This document shows positions 26,003 to 35,123 of a DNA stretch of 64,000 nucleotides, one piece after another. The notes beneath the pieces are model-generated. The model ran no database searches. It saw only the letters and a program-made list of their open reading frames with translations, and was not told where the DNA came from. The stretch comes from Sphingomonas xinjiangensis (GTDB taxonomy: Bacteria; Pseudomonadota; Alphaproteobacteria; Sphingomonadales; Sphingomonadaceae). Each line of letters begins with the position of its first letter. Within the stretch, counting starts at the first letter, position 1. The stretch lies in NCBI RefSeq assembly GCF_014199255.1, contig NZ_JACIJF010000003.1, forward strand, positions 248,001 through 312,000. The letters are read 5' to 3'. The position numbers and the translations under genes are program-made.

Positions 26003-27367
26003 ATGACGGATCTGATGCGTGAGGCATGCGAAGCGTTGGGCGACGTGTTAAACCCGCACGGCCCTGCCGTGAATGCGGTCAAGAGCTACGCGCCTTCCGA
26101 CTACAGCATCCACTTCTTCCTGCAACTCGCGATCATCATCCTGGTGTGTCGCGTCGTCGGCTGGGCAGGACAACGGTTGTTCGGACAGCCGCAAGTAGTC
26201 GGTGAAATGATCGCCGGCGTGATCCTGGGCCCCTCGTTGGCGGGATTGTTCTTCCCCGACCTTCAGCTCGCAGTGTTTCCCAAGGAAACCCGCAATGTCC
26301 TGTATGTCGGCGCCCAACTGGGTGTCGGCCTCTACATGTTCATGGTCGGGCTGACGCTTCGGCTGGACCATTTCCAGACAAAAGCGAAAAGCGCAGCCGC
26401 CGTATCCGCCGCAGGTATTGCCGCGCCCTTTTTACTCGCTGCGCTCATCACGCCTTTCCTGCTGCGCGTGCCCGGCCTGTTTACACCCGGCATCACCCAG
26501 GCCAATGCCACGCTGTTCATGGGCGCATGCATTGCACTTACTGCCTTCCCCATGCTGGCGCGCATCATCAATGAACGCGGGCTTGCAGACTCTTCGCTCG
26601 GTACGCTCACCCTCACCGCCGGCGCCTTCGACGACGCCGCTTCGTGGTGCGTGCTGGCCGTGGTGCTCGCCACCTTCGGCGCTGGCGCCGGCGTTGCCGT
26701 CATCGCGATTGCCGGCGCCGTGCTCTACACGACCTTCATGATTCTGTGGGGCCGGCGGCTGCTCGCCCCACTCGGGCGCGCCGTGGAGGCACGTGGAGAA
26801 ATGAGCACGCAGGTGCTCGCCATCACTCTATTGCTGTTCTGCCTGTCGGCGTTCCTGATGGACGCGGTCGGCATACACGCGATCTTCGGCGGCTTCCTGA
26901 TCGGCGTGTGCATGCCGCGCGGGCTGTTCGTCGAGGAACTGAAGCGCAAGGTCGAGCCGATGGCCGTGGTGCTACTGCTGCCGATGTTCTTCACTTATTC
27001 GGGGCTGAACACGCGCATGGACATGGTGAACTCGGTGCCGCTGTTGCTGATTGCACTTGGCATCCTCGCCGTGTCCGTCCTCGCTAAGTTCGGTGCCTGC
27101 TACGCCGCCGCGCGGCTTTCAGGCGAAGACAACCGCACTGCGCTCGGCATCGGCGCGCTGATGAACTCGCGCGGGCTGATGGAACTGATCATCATCAATA
27201 TCGGTCTGCAAAAAGGCATTATCGGTCCGACGTTGTTCTCAATGCTGGTGCTGATGGCGATCATCACGACCGTGATGGCCACGCCGTTGTTCGAAGCCGT
27301 GTACGGAAAAAAGGCGCGTGAGAGCGGAGAGCTTGGCCAGATCGATCAGCGCATGGCTGCGGCCTGA
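26003..27367 (+). CDS. Cation:proton antiporter, CPA2 (KefB-like) family
   Basis: 454 residues, ATG at 26003 shortly after a GGGGGG ribosome site. About twelve membrane helices from residue ~35. VVGEMIAGVILGPSLAG is the hallmark of CPA2 antiporters, and LTAGAFDDAASWCVLAVVL carries the family's paired acidic residues (DD) in the ion-binding helix. LMNSRGLMELIIINIGL near the C-terminus is also typical. There is no C-terminal TrkA-N domain, so it is an integral-membrane-only member, likely exchanging Na+ or K+ for H+. It stands alone. Confidence 0.88.
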   Translation: MTDLMREACEALGDVLNPHGPAVNAVKSYAPSDYSIHFFLQLAIIILVCRVVGWAGQRLFGQPQVVGEMIAGVILGPSLAGLFFPDLQLAVFPKETRNVLYVGAQLGVGLYMFMVGLTLRLDHFQTKAKSAAAVSAAGIAAPFLLAALITPFLLRVPGLFTPGITQANATLFMGACIALTAFPMLARIINERGLADSSLGTLTLTAGAFDDAASWCVLAVVLATFGAGAGVAVIAIAGAVLYTTFMILWGRRLLAPLGRAVEARGEMSTQVLAITLLLFCLSAFLMDAVGIHAIFGGFLIGVCMPRGLFVEELKRKVEPMAVVLLLPMFFTYSGLNTRMDMVNSVPLLLIALGILAVSVLAKFGACYAAARLSGEDNRTALGIGALMNSRGLMELIIINIGLQKGIIGPTLFSMLVLMAIITTVMATPLFEAVYGKKARESGELGQIDQRMAAA

Positions 27368-27383
27368 CCGCCTTGGCGGCGCC

Positions 27384-27788
27384 TTAACGCGCGGGCGCCT
27401 TCGGCTTGGTATAAGGCACGAACTTGCCCAGGAAAACCGGGCTGCGCGGGAAGCCCGAGAGCCGGTCCGCCGTATGGACCACGTCGGTGCTGCACAGCTG
27501 CGAACCAAAGGTGCGGGTGATCAGGACGTCGTCGCTGCGCAGGGACTGCGGATAAGAGCGCGGGGTGTTCACGTACAACGTACTCCCGACGCGATAGACG
27601 ATCGCCTTACCGTCAATGATTGTCGACGAACTAGCTGAACTGAGATCGATGCAGTCGACCGGCTTACCCGCGACACGACCAGCGAGCATCTTTTCCAAGC
27701 GCATCTCCGGCGTGTCGCGCGACGTAGCAAGGGCCGGCGTCGCCAGCATGGCGGCGCCGAGGATCAGCGAGCGGAGGATGGTAGGCAT
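27384..27788 (-). CDS. Small exported hypothetical protein
   Basis: 134 residues from the ATG at 27788 (MPTILRSLILGAAMLATPALA), a clear signal peptide. The mature part has two Cys residues (PVDCIDLSS and SQLCSTDV) that could form a disulfide, and a predicted beta-rich segment around IVYRVGSTLYVNTPR. This pattern recalls small sphingomonad envelope proteins of unknown function. I do not assign a family. Convergent with the antiporter gene. Confidence 0.6.
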   Translation of the reverse strand: MPTILRSLILGAAMLATPALATSRDTPEMRLEKMLAGRVAGKPVDCIDLSSASSSTIIDGKAIVYRVGSTLYVNTPRSYPQSLRSDDVLITRTFGSQLCSTDVVHTADRLSGFPRSPVFLGKFVPYTKPKAPAR

Positions 27789-27868
27789 GTGCGGCACCCT
27801 GCTCCTCTCGGCCTGAATGGCGGCTGACCGTCGCTCAGCTGCCCAGGGCAGCCGCCCGGCTCCATGAC

Positions 27869-29305
27869 TCAACTCACACGGAAATTGGTGCTGGGCGGCC
27901 AGGCGCGATCTTGCGCGCCAACCAGCACCTCGCCGCCCCGGTGCAGCAGATACTGACCCGGCCGCCCGGCGAGCGCGAAGCGGACCTCGTCCTTGCTGAC
28001 GCTCTGGCGCAAAAAGCCGCTGCGCAGCGCGAACTGGCGGTCCTGAGTGATCGGCGCGAGGCGCACCATACCGTCCGCCCCGACGACGAGGCACTTGTCG
28101 GGCGCGTCCACCGGCACCAGCATCACCGCACCGCCCGCGCTGGGCACCGCGCGAAACTGGGAGGCGGGGATCAGCCCCTTCCCCACCGTCACCCGGTCGC
28201 CGTCATGCATCAAGTAGCTATCGGGGGCTGCCACCGGGCTCAGCCGGTCGGGCACCGGGCCATTGCCTACGGGAATGCCGAAGTCGGGCGTGCCGTCTTC
28301 GCGATAATAGATGCGCTGCACACGGGTGTGGCGATTCGGGTCGAACAGCGGGTCGCCCTTGATCGCCTTGTAATCACGGCCGTGGTAAACCAGCACGTCG
28401 CGGCCCTGTTCGTCCACGGTGAAGCTGTTGTGCCCGGGCCCGTAGACCTTGGTCACCTCCGAGCTGACGAACACCGGCTGCGGCGACTTCACCCAATTGG
28501 CTGGGTTCATAATGTCGGCATTGTCGCGCGCGGTCAGCATGCCCAGCGAATAGCGATCGTCGGTGGCGCTCGCCGAGTAGGTCATGAACAGCCGCCCGTT
28601 GCGCGCCAGCACCGCTGGCGCCTCGGCCACCTTGAAGCCGCGGACTTCCCAGTCGAGCGTCGGCACGGTCAGGCGAACCGCCTTGGCACCCAGTGTCAGC
28701 GGTGTCTCGAGCGGCGCGAGATACAGGTTGGAATTGGTGTCGATCCCCGGCTCGCGCTCCGCCCAGCAGAAATAGGAGACGCCGCGATGCTTGAAGATCG
28801 TGGAGTCGAGGTTGAAGCCGTCAAAGGGCGACTCGAACTTGCCCAACACGCTCCACTTGCCCTTCATCGGATCGGGACCGTCGCACACGACCGCATAGGT
28901 GCGAATGCGGAACACATCCTCGCCCCCGCCGCTCGGGCCGGCCGCAAAGTACATGATCCACTTGCCCTGGAAGAGATGGAGTTCGGGCGCCCATAGGAAG
29001 CCCGACATCGGCCCGCTCGCCTGGTGGCGCCACAGTACCCGCTCGGGCGCGGTCGCGAGCCCAGCAATGGTGCGCGAGCGGCGCAGCACCAACCGGTCAT
29101 ACTCCGGCACCGACCCGGTAAGATAATACCAGCCATCGGTGTGGCGGAAGACCTGCGCATCGGCGCGGTTGCGCACCACCGGGTTGACTGGAACGGGCGC
29201 GGTGCCGGGAGCGGCAGGCGCCGCCATCCCGACGGCCTGCGCCTGCGTGGCGACGGCAGTGCCGGCGGCGCCGGCCAGGAACAGGCGGCGGTTCACGTCG
29301 ATCAT
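27869..29305 (-). CDS. GH43 family alpha-L-arabinofuranosidase-like enzyme with C-terminal AbfB-like domain
   Basis: 478 residues from the ATG at 29305; GAGGAGAG lies about five bases upstream, and another ATG precedes directly. The N-terminus NRRLFLAGAAGTAVATQAQA looks like a twin-arginine signal. The five-bladed GH43 domain (~40-360) shows the three catalytic acids: Asp49 (RADAQVF), Asp167 (NLDSTIF) and Glu228 (VAEAPAV). Residues ~360-478 resemble an arabinose-binding AbfB-type beta-trefoil (PDSYLMHDG, PGQYLLHRGG). It probably removes arabinofuranose from arabinan side chains or ends. The upstream GH43 gene ends 12 bases before this start, so they are co-transcribed. Confidence 0.82.
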   Translation of the reverse strand: MIDVNRRLFLAGAAGTAVATQAQAVGMAAPAAPGTAPVPVNPVVRNRADAQVFRHTDGWYYLTGSVPEYDRLVLRRSRTIAGLATAPERVLWRHQASGPMSGFLWAPELHLFQGKWIMYFAAGPSGGGEDVFRIRTYAVVCDGPDPMKGKWSVLGKFESPFDGFNLDSTIFKHRGVSYFCWAEREPGIDTNSNLYLAPLETPLTLGAKAVRLTVPTLDWEVRGFKVAEAPAVLARNGRLFMTYSASATDDRYSLGMLTARDNADIMNPANWVKSPQPVFVSSEVTKVYGPGHNSFTVDEQGRDVLVYHGRDYKAIKGDPLFDPNRHTRVQRIYYREDGTPDFGIPVGNGPVPDRLSPVAAPDSYLMHDGDRVTVGKGLIPASQFRAVPSAGGAVMLVPVDAPDKCLVVGADGMVRLAPITQDRQFALRSGFLRQSVSKDEVRFALAGRPGQYLLHRGGEVLVGAQDRAWPPSTNFRVS

Positions 29306-29316
29306 CATGGCTCTCC

Positions 29317-30345
29317 TCAATATTCCGCGACGGGCCAGCCGTCGGCGCCCCAGCGCACCGGCGCGATGCGCAGCGTCGGCGCGCCCCGCGCTTCCTTGTC
29401 ATATGCGTGATAGACCACGTAATCGCGGCCATCCTTGTCGTGCAGCCAGCCGGGGTGGCCGGGCCCACGGAAGCGCTGCTGCTCCTGCAGGTCGGCGCGC
29501 AGGAAGATGGTGCCGCCGCCCCGCATCAGCGGGCTGCCATCCTTGCCCAGATACGGCCCGGTGATCGCCTTCGATCGGCCAACCACGGTGTAATAGGTGC
29601 TGTTCGCGCCCTTGCAGCAATAGTCATAGGAGACGAGCAGATAGTAGAAGCCACCATGCGGCACGATGAACGGCGCTTCCACCGGGGCGGGTCCGCCCGC
29701 GGGTGCCGGGCGCTGCGCGATCGAATAGGGCTTGGCGTCGGGCTTCAGCGGCTTGCCCGTCTTGCGATCGAGCTCGAACAGCTTGATTCCCGTCCAAAAG
29801 CTTCCCAGCGACAGCCAATGCCGCCCCTGTGCGTCTACCACGAAGTTCGGGTCGATCGCGTTGAAGTCGTCGGAGGGCATCGACTGCACGACGAGCCCCT
29901 CGTCGCGCCAGGCGAAGTTGGGCGATTTGGGATCAAGCGTGGCGTTGGTCGCCATGCCGATCGCCGAACGGTTCGATCCAAAGGTCGACACCGAGTAATA
30001 GAGCCGCCAGCGCCCGTTTACGAAGCTGATGTCGGGTGCCCACATCCCGCCCGTGCCCGGCACCGCCTTGGGCGCCCAGTCGGGCATCTTGGTGAATACC
30101 GGCGCACCCGCGGTCCAATGCACCAGGTCCTTGGAGCTCTTGGTCTCTACCAGACGCTGGCCATGCCCGGTCGAGAAGATGTAATAGGTGTCGCCGTCGC
30201 GCGCGATCACCGGATCGTGCGTGGGTGCCAGATCGCCCGTGAGCCGCGCGTTCAGCGTCGTGCCTCCAGGCGCAGCCTGTTGCGCGGGAGCGGCGCCGCT
30301 CAGCGCCAGTGCGGCGGCGGCGGACAATAGGCCAAGCAACTTCAT
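29317..30345 (-). CDS. GH43 endo/exo-1,5-alpha-L-arabinanase-type enzyme
   Basis: 342 residues from the ATG at 30345 (GGAGAGG upstream), with a signal peptide ending near GAAPAQQ. Catalytic triad positions are visible: Asp44 (PTHDPVIA) as base, Asp165 (NAIDPNF) as pKa modulator and Glu223 (VEAPFIV) as acid. The THDP start, GMWAPDISFVNGRW, and SYDYCCKG late in the domain match arabinan endo-1,5-alpha-L-arabinosidases (GH43 subfamily 4/5). It would cut linear 1,5-arabinan outside the cytoplasm. Whether it is endo- or exo-acting cannot be read from sequence. Confidence 0.85.
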   Translation of the reverse strand: MKLLGLLSAAAALALSGAAPAQQAAPGGTTLNARLTGDLAPTHDPVIARDGDTYYIFSTGHGQRLVETKSSKDLVHWTAGAPVFTKMPDWAPKAVPGTGGMWAPDISFVNGRWRLYYSVSTFGSNRSAIGMATNATLDPKSPNFAWRDEGLVVQSMPSDDFNAIDPNFVVDAQGRHWLSLGSFWTGIKLFELDRKTGKPLKPDAKPYSIAQRPAPAGGPAPVEAPFIVPHGGFYYLLVSYDYCCKGANSTYYTVVGRSKAITGPYLGKDGSPLMRGGGTIFLRADLQEQQRFRGPGHPGWLHDKDGRDYVVYHAYDKEARGAPTLRIAPVRWGADGWPVAEY

Positions 30346-30375
30346 CGGACCTCTCCGGAACGTTGAGACGGACAA

Positions 30376-30406
30376 GCGGCGCCCGGCGCATTCGCCTGGG
30401 CGCCGC
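30376..30406. terminator. Intercistronic hairpin between GH51 and GH43 genes
   Basis: GCGGCGCCC-GGCG ... CGCC-T-GGGCGCCGC, a long stem with one bulge, in the 67-base gap between two leftward genes. The T-rich side faces the wrong way for a leftward terminator, so it may act as an RNA-stability or attenuation element. Confidence 0.45.
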
Positions 30407-30412
30407 CTTTCC

Positions 30413-31996
30413 TTATTGCAGGTCGAGCACCACCACCGACTTGGCCGGTAGCGTGACGGTCAGCGTGTCGCCGCTCACCTGCGCGTCGTTGAACGGTGCC
30501 GGCTTGACGGCTTCGGGCGCGTCGAACGTGTTGTGCGTGTTGATCGCTGGCGCGGTCAGCACCCGGCCCGATACGCTGCCGGCGGTCACGCCGCTCAGCT
30601 TGACGCTCACCGTGTTGGGACGGTTCGGGTCAAGGTTGGACAGGCCGATATGCACCCGGCCATCCTTGCCGCGCACCGCCGATCCACTCACCGCCGGCAT
30701 CGTGAACTGGTTCTTGTTGTACCAGGGCGCGTTGATCGTGATCGGCAGCACCTTGGCGTCCTGCCACGGCTTGTACATCTCGAACACATGGTAGGTCGGC
30801 GTCAGCACCATCTTGCTGCCGTCGGTCAGGATCATCGCCTGCAGCACGTTCACCATCTGCGCGATCGCGCTCATGCGGACGCGGTCGGCATGCTTGGCGA
30901 AGATGTCGAGATGGATCGAGGCAACCAGCGCGTCGCGCAGCGTGTTCTGCTGGCGCAAGAAGCCGGGATGCGTGCCCGGATCCTGGGCGTACCAGGTGCC
31001 CCATTCGTCCACCGCCAGGAAGACGCGCTTTTGCGGATCGTACTTGTCCATGATCGCGCTGTGCTTGGTCACCAGCTCGTCCATGCGCCATGCGCCGGCC
31101 AGCGCATCGGCCCAGCCGCTTTCGTCGAAATTGATTGGATCGGCCTTGGGCGGCCAGCCGCCCTGGGGCAGCGTGTAATAGTGGAGCGACAGCGCATCGA
31201 GCTGACCGGCAGCCTCGCGCATCATCGTCTCGGTCCAGCGATAATCGTCGACATTGGCGCCGGCGGCAATCTTCATGATGCGGGTTCCGGCCGGCGCCTT
31301 GATGAAGGTCGCGTAGCGCCGAGTCTCATCTGCGGCGAACTCCGGGCGCATGTTGCCGCCACAGCCCCACAGCTCGTTGCCGACACCGAAATAAGGCACT
31401 TTCCACGGTTCCTTGTGGCCGTTCTTCGCGCGCTCGTCGGCCAACGTGCCCGCCGGCGAGGTCATGTATTCGACCCACTCGGCCATCTCGCGCGGGGTGC
31501 CGTTGCCGACATTGCCGGCGACATAGGCCTCGGCATTCACCTGGCGCAGCAGCTCGAAGAACTCATGCGTGCCCACCGTGTTGGGCTCGGTCACACCGCC
31601 CCAATGGGTGTTGATCTTCACCGGGCGCTGCTTTTGCGGGCCGATGCCTTCGCGCCAGTGATATTCGTCGGCGAAGCAGCCGCCGGGCCAGCGGATCACC
31701 GGCACCGCCAGGTTCTTCAGCGCCGATACGACATCGTTGCGGAAGCCGTTGGTGTTCGGGATCTTGGAATTCTTGCCGACCCACAGCCCGCCATAGATGC
31801 CGGTGCCCAGATGCTCGGCGAACTGGGTGAAGATGCGCCGGTCGTACGTAGGAGCAGCCGGATCGGCCTTCACTTCGATCGTGGCGGTGCCGACCGCCGG
31901 CGCCGCCGCTGGGGCAGGCCCGGTCTGGGCAGTGGCTGCGAGCGGCGTGCTCGACAGCAGCAGGGCAAGCGCCGTGCGGCGTAGCGTGCGGATCAT
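30413..31996 (-). CDS. GH51 alpha-L-arabinofuranosidase
   Basis: 527 residues from the ATG at 31996 (GGGAGAG upstream), with a signal peptide RTALALLLSSTPLAATAQTG, so it acts outside the cytoplasm. GH51 is a retaining family: the acid/base Glu208 lies in GNELWGCGG and the nucleophile Glu331 in VDEWGTWY. WPGGCFADEYHWREGIGP is another family hallmark. The catalytic barrel is followed by a C-terminal beta-sandwich (~400-527). It releases terminal L-arabinofuranose from arabinan, arabinoxylan or arabino-oligosaccharides. First gene of a leftward hemicellulase string GH51-GH43-GH43. Confidence 0.93.
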   Translation of the reverse strand: MIRTLRRTALALLLSSTPLAATAQTGPAPAAAPAVGTATIEVKADPAAPTYDRRIFTQFAEHLGTGIYGGLWVGKNSKIPNTNGFRNDVVSALKNLAVPVIRWPGGCFADEYHWREGIGPQKQRPVKINTHWGGVTEPNTVGTHEFFELLRQVNAEAYVAGNVGNGTPREMAEWVEYMTSPAGTLADERAKNGHKEPWKVPYFGVGNELWGCGGNMRPEFAADETRRYATFIKAPAGTRIMKIAAGANVDDYRWTETMMREAAGQLDALSLHYYTLPQGGWPPKADPINFDESGWADALAGAWRMDELVTKHSAIMDKYDPQKRVFLAVDEWGTWYAQDPGTHPGFLRQQNTLRDALVASIHLDIFAKHADRVRMSAIAQMVNVLQAMILTDGSKMVLTPTYHVFEMYKPWQDAKVLPITINAPWYNKNQFTMPAVSGSAVRGKDGRVHIGLSNLDPNRPNTVSVKLSGVTAGSVSGRVLTAPAINTHNTFDAPEAVKPAPFNDAQVSGDTLTVTLPAKSVVVLDLQ

Positions 31997-32078
31997 CTGT
32001 CTCTCCCAATTCGCCGGCGTACCCGGCATCGTTTTGCCAAGAAGCCGGCCGTCTTTGGGACGACCGGATCGTTCTCGA

Positions 32079-33005
32079 TCAATCGTGGAATTCTTCCACC
32101 GTCAGACGATGGCCCCGCAGGAACGCGTCGGCCACCAGCCGCAGCGGCGCGGTGTCGACATCGCGCGTGCCGGCATGGACCAGTTCGGCGAAGCGGGCAT
32201 ACAGGCCGGGATATTCCCGATCGTCGGTCGCCTGCGTGCCTTCCGGCGTGGTCAGCACCGCGCCGCCTTTTTCCAGCTTCAGCGTGCCGCCATCGGTTTC
32301 CACCGTGATGTCCCAGCTCTGCGGACCGGTCTGGCGCCAGTCGAGGTCCATATGCACCGGCGCGCCGTCGCTGGTCCGGAAGTGCAGGTCGGCGGCGATC
32401 GGCGCCGCGCGGTTGGACGGCAGCGACAATCGCCCTTCCAGCAGGAAGAAGGGCGGGAGGATATGCGTCGCGATCGACAGCGCATTGATGCCCGGATCGA
32501 ATACGCCAAGGCCGCCCGGCTCCCAGATCCAGTCCTGTCCCGGATGCCAGACCCGCACATCCTCGCGCCACACGATCGATGCGGCGGTGATCTTGCGCCC
32601 GCGCAGCCATTGGCGCGCCGGCTCGACGCCCGCGGCGTAACGCGAGTGCCAGCTGGCGAACAGGGTCACGCCCGCCGCCGCGGCCTGCGCATCGAGCAGC
32701 GCCACTTCGGCCAAAGTCGCGCCGGGCGGCTTTTCGAGGAACACATGCTTGCCCGCGGCGATCGCCTGGGCTGCCAGGTCGTAGCGGACCTGGGGCGGGG
32801 TGCAGAGCGCCACCGCGTCGACATCTACCCCAGCCTCGAGCAGTTCGCCCAGCGTGCGGAAGTGCGGCAGGTCATTGACCGCTTCGCCGCGCGAGCTGAC
32901 CGTGGCAGCCAGTTCAAAGTCGCCATTGCCGGCGATCGAGGGAAGATGCTGGTCATGGGCGATCTTGCCCATGCCGACGATCGCGACCCGGATCGGCGCG
33001 GCCAT
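32079..33005 (-). CDS. L-arabinose (or D-galactose) 1-dehydrogenase, Gfo/Idh/MocA family
   Basis: 308 residues. The Rossmann N-terminus VAIVGMGKIAHDQHLPSI, the GKHVFLEKPPGATL segment (with the Lys of the EKP motif) and SWHSRYAAGVEPARQWL closely resemble the NAD(P)-dependent L-arabinose/D-galactose dehydrogenases of Azospirillum and Pseudomonas. These oxidise the aldose at C1 to the lactone, the first step of the non-phosphorylative L-arabinose route. The ATG overlaps the AraD1 gene's TGA by one base. Context (arabinanases, L-arabonate dehydratase) favours L-arabinose as substrate, although such enzymes often also take D-galactose. Confidence 0.83.
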   Translation of the reverse strand: MAAPIRVAIVGMGKIAHDQHLPSIAGNGDFELAATVSSRGEAVNDLPHFRTLGELLEAGVDVDAVALCTPPQVRYDLAAQAIAAGKHVFLEKPPGATLAEVALLDAQAAAAGVTLFASWHSRYAAGVEPARQWLRGRKITAASIVWREDVRVWHPGQDWIWEPGGLGVFDPGINALSIATHILPPFFLLEGRLSLPSNRAAPIAADLHFRTSDGAPVHMDLDWRQTGPQSWDITVETDGGTLKLEKGGAVLTTPEGTQATDDREYPGLYARFAELVHAGTRDVDTAPLRLVADAFLRGHRLTVEEFHD

Positions 33006-33997
33006 CAGAGCACCCCCACTGTAACGGCCTGCGCGGCTTCACGCGCCAACGGGTTGCGCAGCGGCAGCGTAAAAGGCGCTGCCTCGATCTCGAACACGTC
33101 GCCTTCCTGCGTGCGGATTCCGTCGCTGAACGACAGCGTCGCTGTGCCGAAGAAGTGGACATGAATGTCGCCCGGGCGCCGGAACAGCGCGTATTTGAAG
33201 TGGTGGTACTCCAAGTTCGCCAAGCTGTGCGACATGTTGTCTTCGCCTGAGAGGAACGGCTTTTCCCAAAGCGTTTCGCCGTTCCGCACGATCCGGCTTG
33301 CCCCACGCACGTCGCGGGGCGCCTCGCCGACCAGCAACTCGGGCCCCAGCGCCGCCTGGCGCAGCTTGGAATGCGCGAGCCACAGATAATTGTGCCGCTC
33401 GGTGACATGGTCGCTGAACTCGTTGGCCAAGCACAGCCCCAGCCGGTGCGGGGTGCCGTCAGGGCCGATCAGATAGATGCCCGCAAGTTCGGGCTCCTCA
33501 CCACCGTCCTGCGCGAAGGCCGGCATCGCCAGCGGCTCTCCCGGACCAACCAGCTGCGTTCCGTCGCCCTTGTAGAACCATTCGGGCTGCTGCCCTGCCT
33601 TTCCGGCAGCGGGCTTACCGCCCTCCACCCCTTCCAGGAACATCCGCATCGAGTCGGTCTGCGTCTCAGCAGACGCCGCCTCGCGGTGCATCTTGTCGCG
33701 GCCCTCGGCTGAGCCGAGATGTGTCAGGCCGGTGCCGGTCATCACCAGATGCGCGGGATCTTCATGGCTGATCGGCGAAACGAAGCGGCCCGCGGCGAAT
33801 TCCGCCTGCAAGTCGATCGCCGCTCCCTCACCCGCGGCTTCCACCGCCTGCGCCAGTCTCTGCCCTGCTTCGATTGCGGCAAGCGCCAGCGCCCGCACAC
33901 TTGTTGCGCCAGGAACCACTGCGGCGCGCTCACCCTGAGCTGCGACTACGGACAGGGTGCCGTCGGCGCCCCGATGCTGCAACAGGCGTAAGCTCAT
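33005..33997 (-). CDS. AraD1/GguC-family protein, likely 2-keto-3-deoxy-L-arabonate dehydratase
   Basis: 330 residues from the ATG at 33997 (MSLRLLQHRGADGTLSVV). The protein has the fumarylacetoacetate-hydrolase-like fold: VMTGTGLTHLGSAEGRDKMH, EPELAGIYLIGPDG, RLGLCLANEFSDHVTERHNY and HVHFFGTATLSFSDG. The AraD1 (GguC) group is linked genomically to L-arabinose oxidation and is thought to dehydrate 2-keto-3-deoxy-L-arabonate to 2-oxoglutarate semialdehyde. It begins the leftward unit that continues into the sugar dehydrogenase, and is divergent from the FadR-type regulator. Confidence 0.8.
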   Translation of the reverse strand: MSLRLLQHRGADGTLSVVAAQGERAAVVPGATSVRALALAAIEAGQRLAQAVEAAGEGAAIDLQAEFAAGRFVSPISHEDPAHLVMTGTGLTHLGSAEGRDKMHREAASAETQTDSMRMFLEGVEGGKPAAGKAGQQPEWFYKGDGTQLVGPGEPLAMPAFAQDGGEEPELAGIYLIGPDGTPHRLGLCLANEFSDHVTERHNYLWLAHSKLRQAALGPELLVGEAPRDVRGASRIVRNGETLWEKPFLSGEDNMSHSLANLEYHHFKYALFRRPGDIHVHFFGTATLSFSDGIRTQEGDVFEIEAAPFTLPLRNPLAREAAQAVTVGVL

Positions 33998-34146
33998 CGT
34001 TCGTTCCTCAGTTCCAGATGTTGCGGACGCGCGGCGCGCGCATCGGCGCGCGGCGTGCTGATTGCAAAGGGAGAGACAGCGCTCGTCGCGGCGCTCGCAG
34101 GGCGCGACATGTGCCAAACAGAACCGCCAATCGGCATCACCTCTCC

Positions 34147-34162
34147 TTTTTGTCGGACATAT
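34147..34162. promoter_or_regulatory. Candidate FadR-type operator, copy 1
   Basis: TTTTTGTCGGACATAT with palindromic core TGTC-G-GACA, in the divergent region between the AraD1 gene and the FadR-type regulator. A near-identical element lies at 36502-36518. FadR/GntR-family regulators bind short palindromes of this kind (often T-N-G-T-N3-A-C-N-A). A second symmetry, TTGCC...GGCAA, lies at 34168-34184. Confidence 0.5.
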
Positions 34163-34255
34163 TCCTGTTGCCGATCATTGGCAATCTTTCGTTCGCGCCA
34201 ATCGGCTGATACAGTTCTCTTTACGAATACGCGCCGCGATGAAGAACGGGGTCGA

Positions 34256-35026
34256 ATGGAAGAAGCCGGAGAGGCCCTGGTGCCCATGCAAGCGGGGGAA
34301 GCGGATCAGGCGGAGGCACGCCCCAAGCGTGGCACCGGCCGGCGCCTGCACGGCGCGATCGCGCAGAAACTAGGTTCGGCCATCGTCTCTGGAAGATACG
34401 CGCCGGGCGATCGGCTGGAAGGCGAGGTCGCGTTCTCCGAAACGCTCAACGTGTCCCGCAGCGCCTATCGTGAAGCGGTGCAGGTGTTGGTCGCAAAGGG
34501 GCTGGTGGAAAGCCGTACCAAGGCGGGCACGCGCGTATTGCCGCGCAACCGCTGGAACCTCCTCGATCCGGACGTACTCGCCTGGGCGTTCACCGGGGAG
34601 CCACATATCGACTTCATCCGCGATCTGTTCGAATTGCGTCAGATCGTCGAACCCGCCGCCGCCAGCCTAGCGGCGCAGCGCCGCGACCGTGACGATTTGG
34701 CCGTCATGAAAACTGCCCTGGCCGCGATGCGCAAATATTCCCTGGCAACCGAGACTGGGCGTGCGGCCGACCGCGACTTTCACAACGCGCTGCTTCAGGC
34801 GACTCGCAACGAAGCGGTAGTGGCGCTTAGCGCCAGCATCGGCGCGGCGGTCAGCTGGACCACTCAGTTCAAGCAACGCGCCCGCGCGCTGCCCCGCAAC
34901 CCGATCCCCGACCATGTCCGCGTGTATGACGCAATCGCAGCCGGAAACGCCGGGGCGGCTGCCGAGGCAATGCGCACCCTCGTCGATCTGGCGCTAGAGG
35001 ACACCCGCAGCGCGATGCAGGCGTAA
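34256..35026 (+). CDS. FadR-subfamily GntR transcriptional regulator
   Basis: 256 residues from the ATG at 34256 (GGGG upstream); a second ATG ten codons on is possible. An N-terminal winged helix (~30-100) includes LGSAIVSGRYAPGDRL, LNVSRSAYREAVQVLVAKG and the wing SRTKAGTRVLPR. A C-terminal all-helical FCD ligand domain (~120-245) has FELRQIVEPAAASLAA and DRDFHNALLQAT, in which Asp/His residues usually bind a metal and an organic-acid ligand. In an L-arabinose cluster the ligand may be L-arabonate or a keto-deoxy acid. It probably controls both divergent promoters bearing the TGTC-N-GAC element. Confidence 0.87.
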   Translation: MEEAGEALVPMQAGEADQAEARPKRGTGRRLHGAIAQKLGSAIVSGRYAPGDRLEGEVAFSETLNVSRSAYREAVQVLVAKGLVESRTKAGTRVLPRNRWNLLDPDVLAWAFTGEPHIDFIRDLFELRQIVEPAAASLAAQRRDRDDLAVMKTALAAMRKYSLATETGRAADRDFHNALLQATRNEAVVALSASIGAAVSWTTQFKQRARALPRNPIPDHVRVYDAIAAGNAGAAAEAMRTLVDLALEDTRSAMQA

Positions 35027-35054
35027 ACCGCCGCCTGCTTCAGATACGGGAAAA

Positions 35055-35078
35055 GCGGGGATGGCCCGCCATCCCCGC
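35055..35078. terminator. Terminator between converging regulator and transporter genes
   Basis: GCGGGGATGG-cccg-CCATCCCCGC, a perfect ten-base-pair stem with tetraloop, between the regulator stop (35026) and the transporter stop (35124). No T-tract; bidirectional position. Confidence 0.65.
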
Positions 35079-35123
35079 CTCCACATTCAGGGGCAGACCG
35101 CGCCGAAGCGCGGCCTACCTTCA

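Noticed and set aside
34168..34184. TTGCC...GGCAA symmetry as the main operator of the FadR-type regulator
   Set aside because: It is not repeated at the second divergent promoter, unlike the TGTC-N-GAC element, so it is a weaker candidate.
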